Shown here one piece after another: positions 6,100 through 6,185 of a stretch of 6,185 nucleotides of DNA (positions within the stretch are counted from its first letter, which is position 1; every line of letters begins with the position of its first letter). The notes beneath the pieces were generated by a model. That model was not told the origin of the DNA, did no database searches, and saw nothing but the letters and a program-made list of their open reading frames with translations. Origin of the DNA: Bryobacterales bacterium. Its GTDB lineage: Bacteria > Acidobacteriota > Terriglobia > Bryobacterales > Bryobacteraceae. The position numbers and the translations under genes were made by a program. The stretch lies in contig PLMF01000369.1 in NCBI GenBank assembly GCA_003142355.1, positions 1 through 6,185 of the forward strand, written 5' to 3'.

Positions 6100-6185
6100 T
6101 TGCCCGCAATCTCGATGAAGGAATTGCTCGAAGCAGGTGTTCACTTCGGGCACCAGACCAAGCGCTGGAATCCGAAGATGAAAGA
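6100..6185 (+). CDS. rpsB: 30S ribosomal protein S2, 5' part
   Basis: The first 28 codons of ribosomal protein S2 (uS2) are visible before the window ends. The peptide [20 protein letters not shown], followed by KRWNPKMK, is the highly conserved S2 N-terminus ([19 protein letters not shown]). S2 is a late-assembling 30S protein that binds between head and body of the subunit. The TTG at 6100 is chosen over ATG 6115 because the family begins with the extra PAISM-like residues and because the strong GAGGAGGT (6089-6096) is too far from 6115; its spacing to TTG is short but workable. In many bacteria tsf follows; that cannot be seen here. Confidence 0.95.
   Translation, partial: MPAISMKELLEAGVHFGHQTKRWNPKMK

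Noticed and set aside
1..6185. CRISPR arrays, tRNA or rRNA genes, insertion sequences
   Set aside because: I saw no regularly spaced repeats, no cloverleaf-like or rRNA sequence, and no transposase or terminal inverted repeats anywhere in the window.

Overview
The window looks like chromosomal DNA from a GC-rich bacterium. The gene content and the repeated GCTA(A/G)AAT-type -10 boxes make me favour an Acidobacteriota (Bryobacter/Solibacter-like) genome, but this is an inference from style; no taxonomic marker here is decisive. All supported genes lie on the + strand. Several use GTG or TTG starts, and gene spacing is tight.

Layout. (1) 1-651: the 3' part of a long, highly charged coiled-coil protein whose start lies outside the window, ending in a GC-rich inverted repeat over its stop codon. 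(2) 716-3668: a two-gene catabolic unit, an ExuT-like hexuronate-type MFS symporter followed after one base by a cytoplasmic GH43 beta-xylosidase/arabinofuranosidase. Together they suggest uptake and intracellular cleavage of short hemicellulose fragments, possibly acidic xylan pieces. (3) 3713-4371: a VapBC-type toxin-antitoxin pair, with overlapping genes and a dyad just upstream that could be its operator. (4) 4428-4985: a Uma2-family (DUF820) putative PD-(D/E)xK nuclease with its own likely promoter and a stem-loop just after the stop. (5) 5051-6185: a ribosomal protein cluster, rplM (L13) then rpsI (S9), overlapping by one base, followed by a structured leader of about 136 bases and the start of rpsB (S2), which runs off the window.

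Most genes are members of known families and I see no clearly novel multi-gene system. The most interesting signal is the rpsI-rpsB intergenic region: two mutually exclusive hairpins sit right at the rpsB Shine-Dalgarno sequence, one of which would hide it, and a further strong stem-loop lies upstream. This fits a ribosomal-protein autoregulatory leader, though only from inspection. Two of the longest-ORF starts (680 and 5083) fall inside -10-like elements, so the true starts of the transporter and L13 are probably further in (716 or 722, and 5119).
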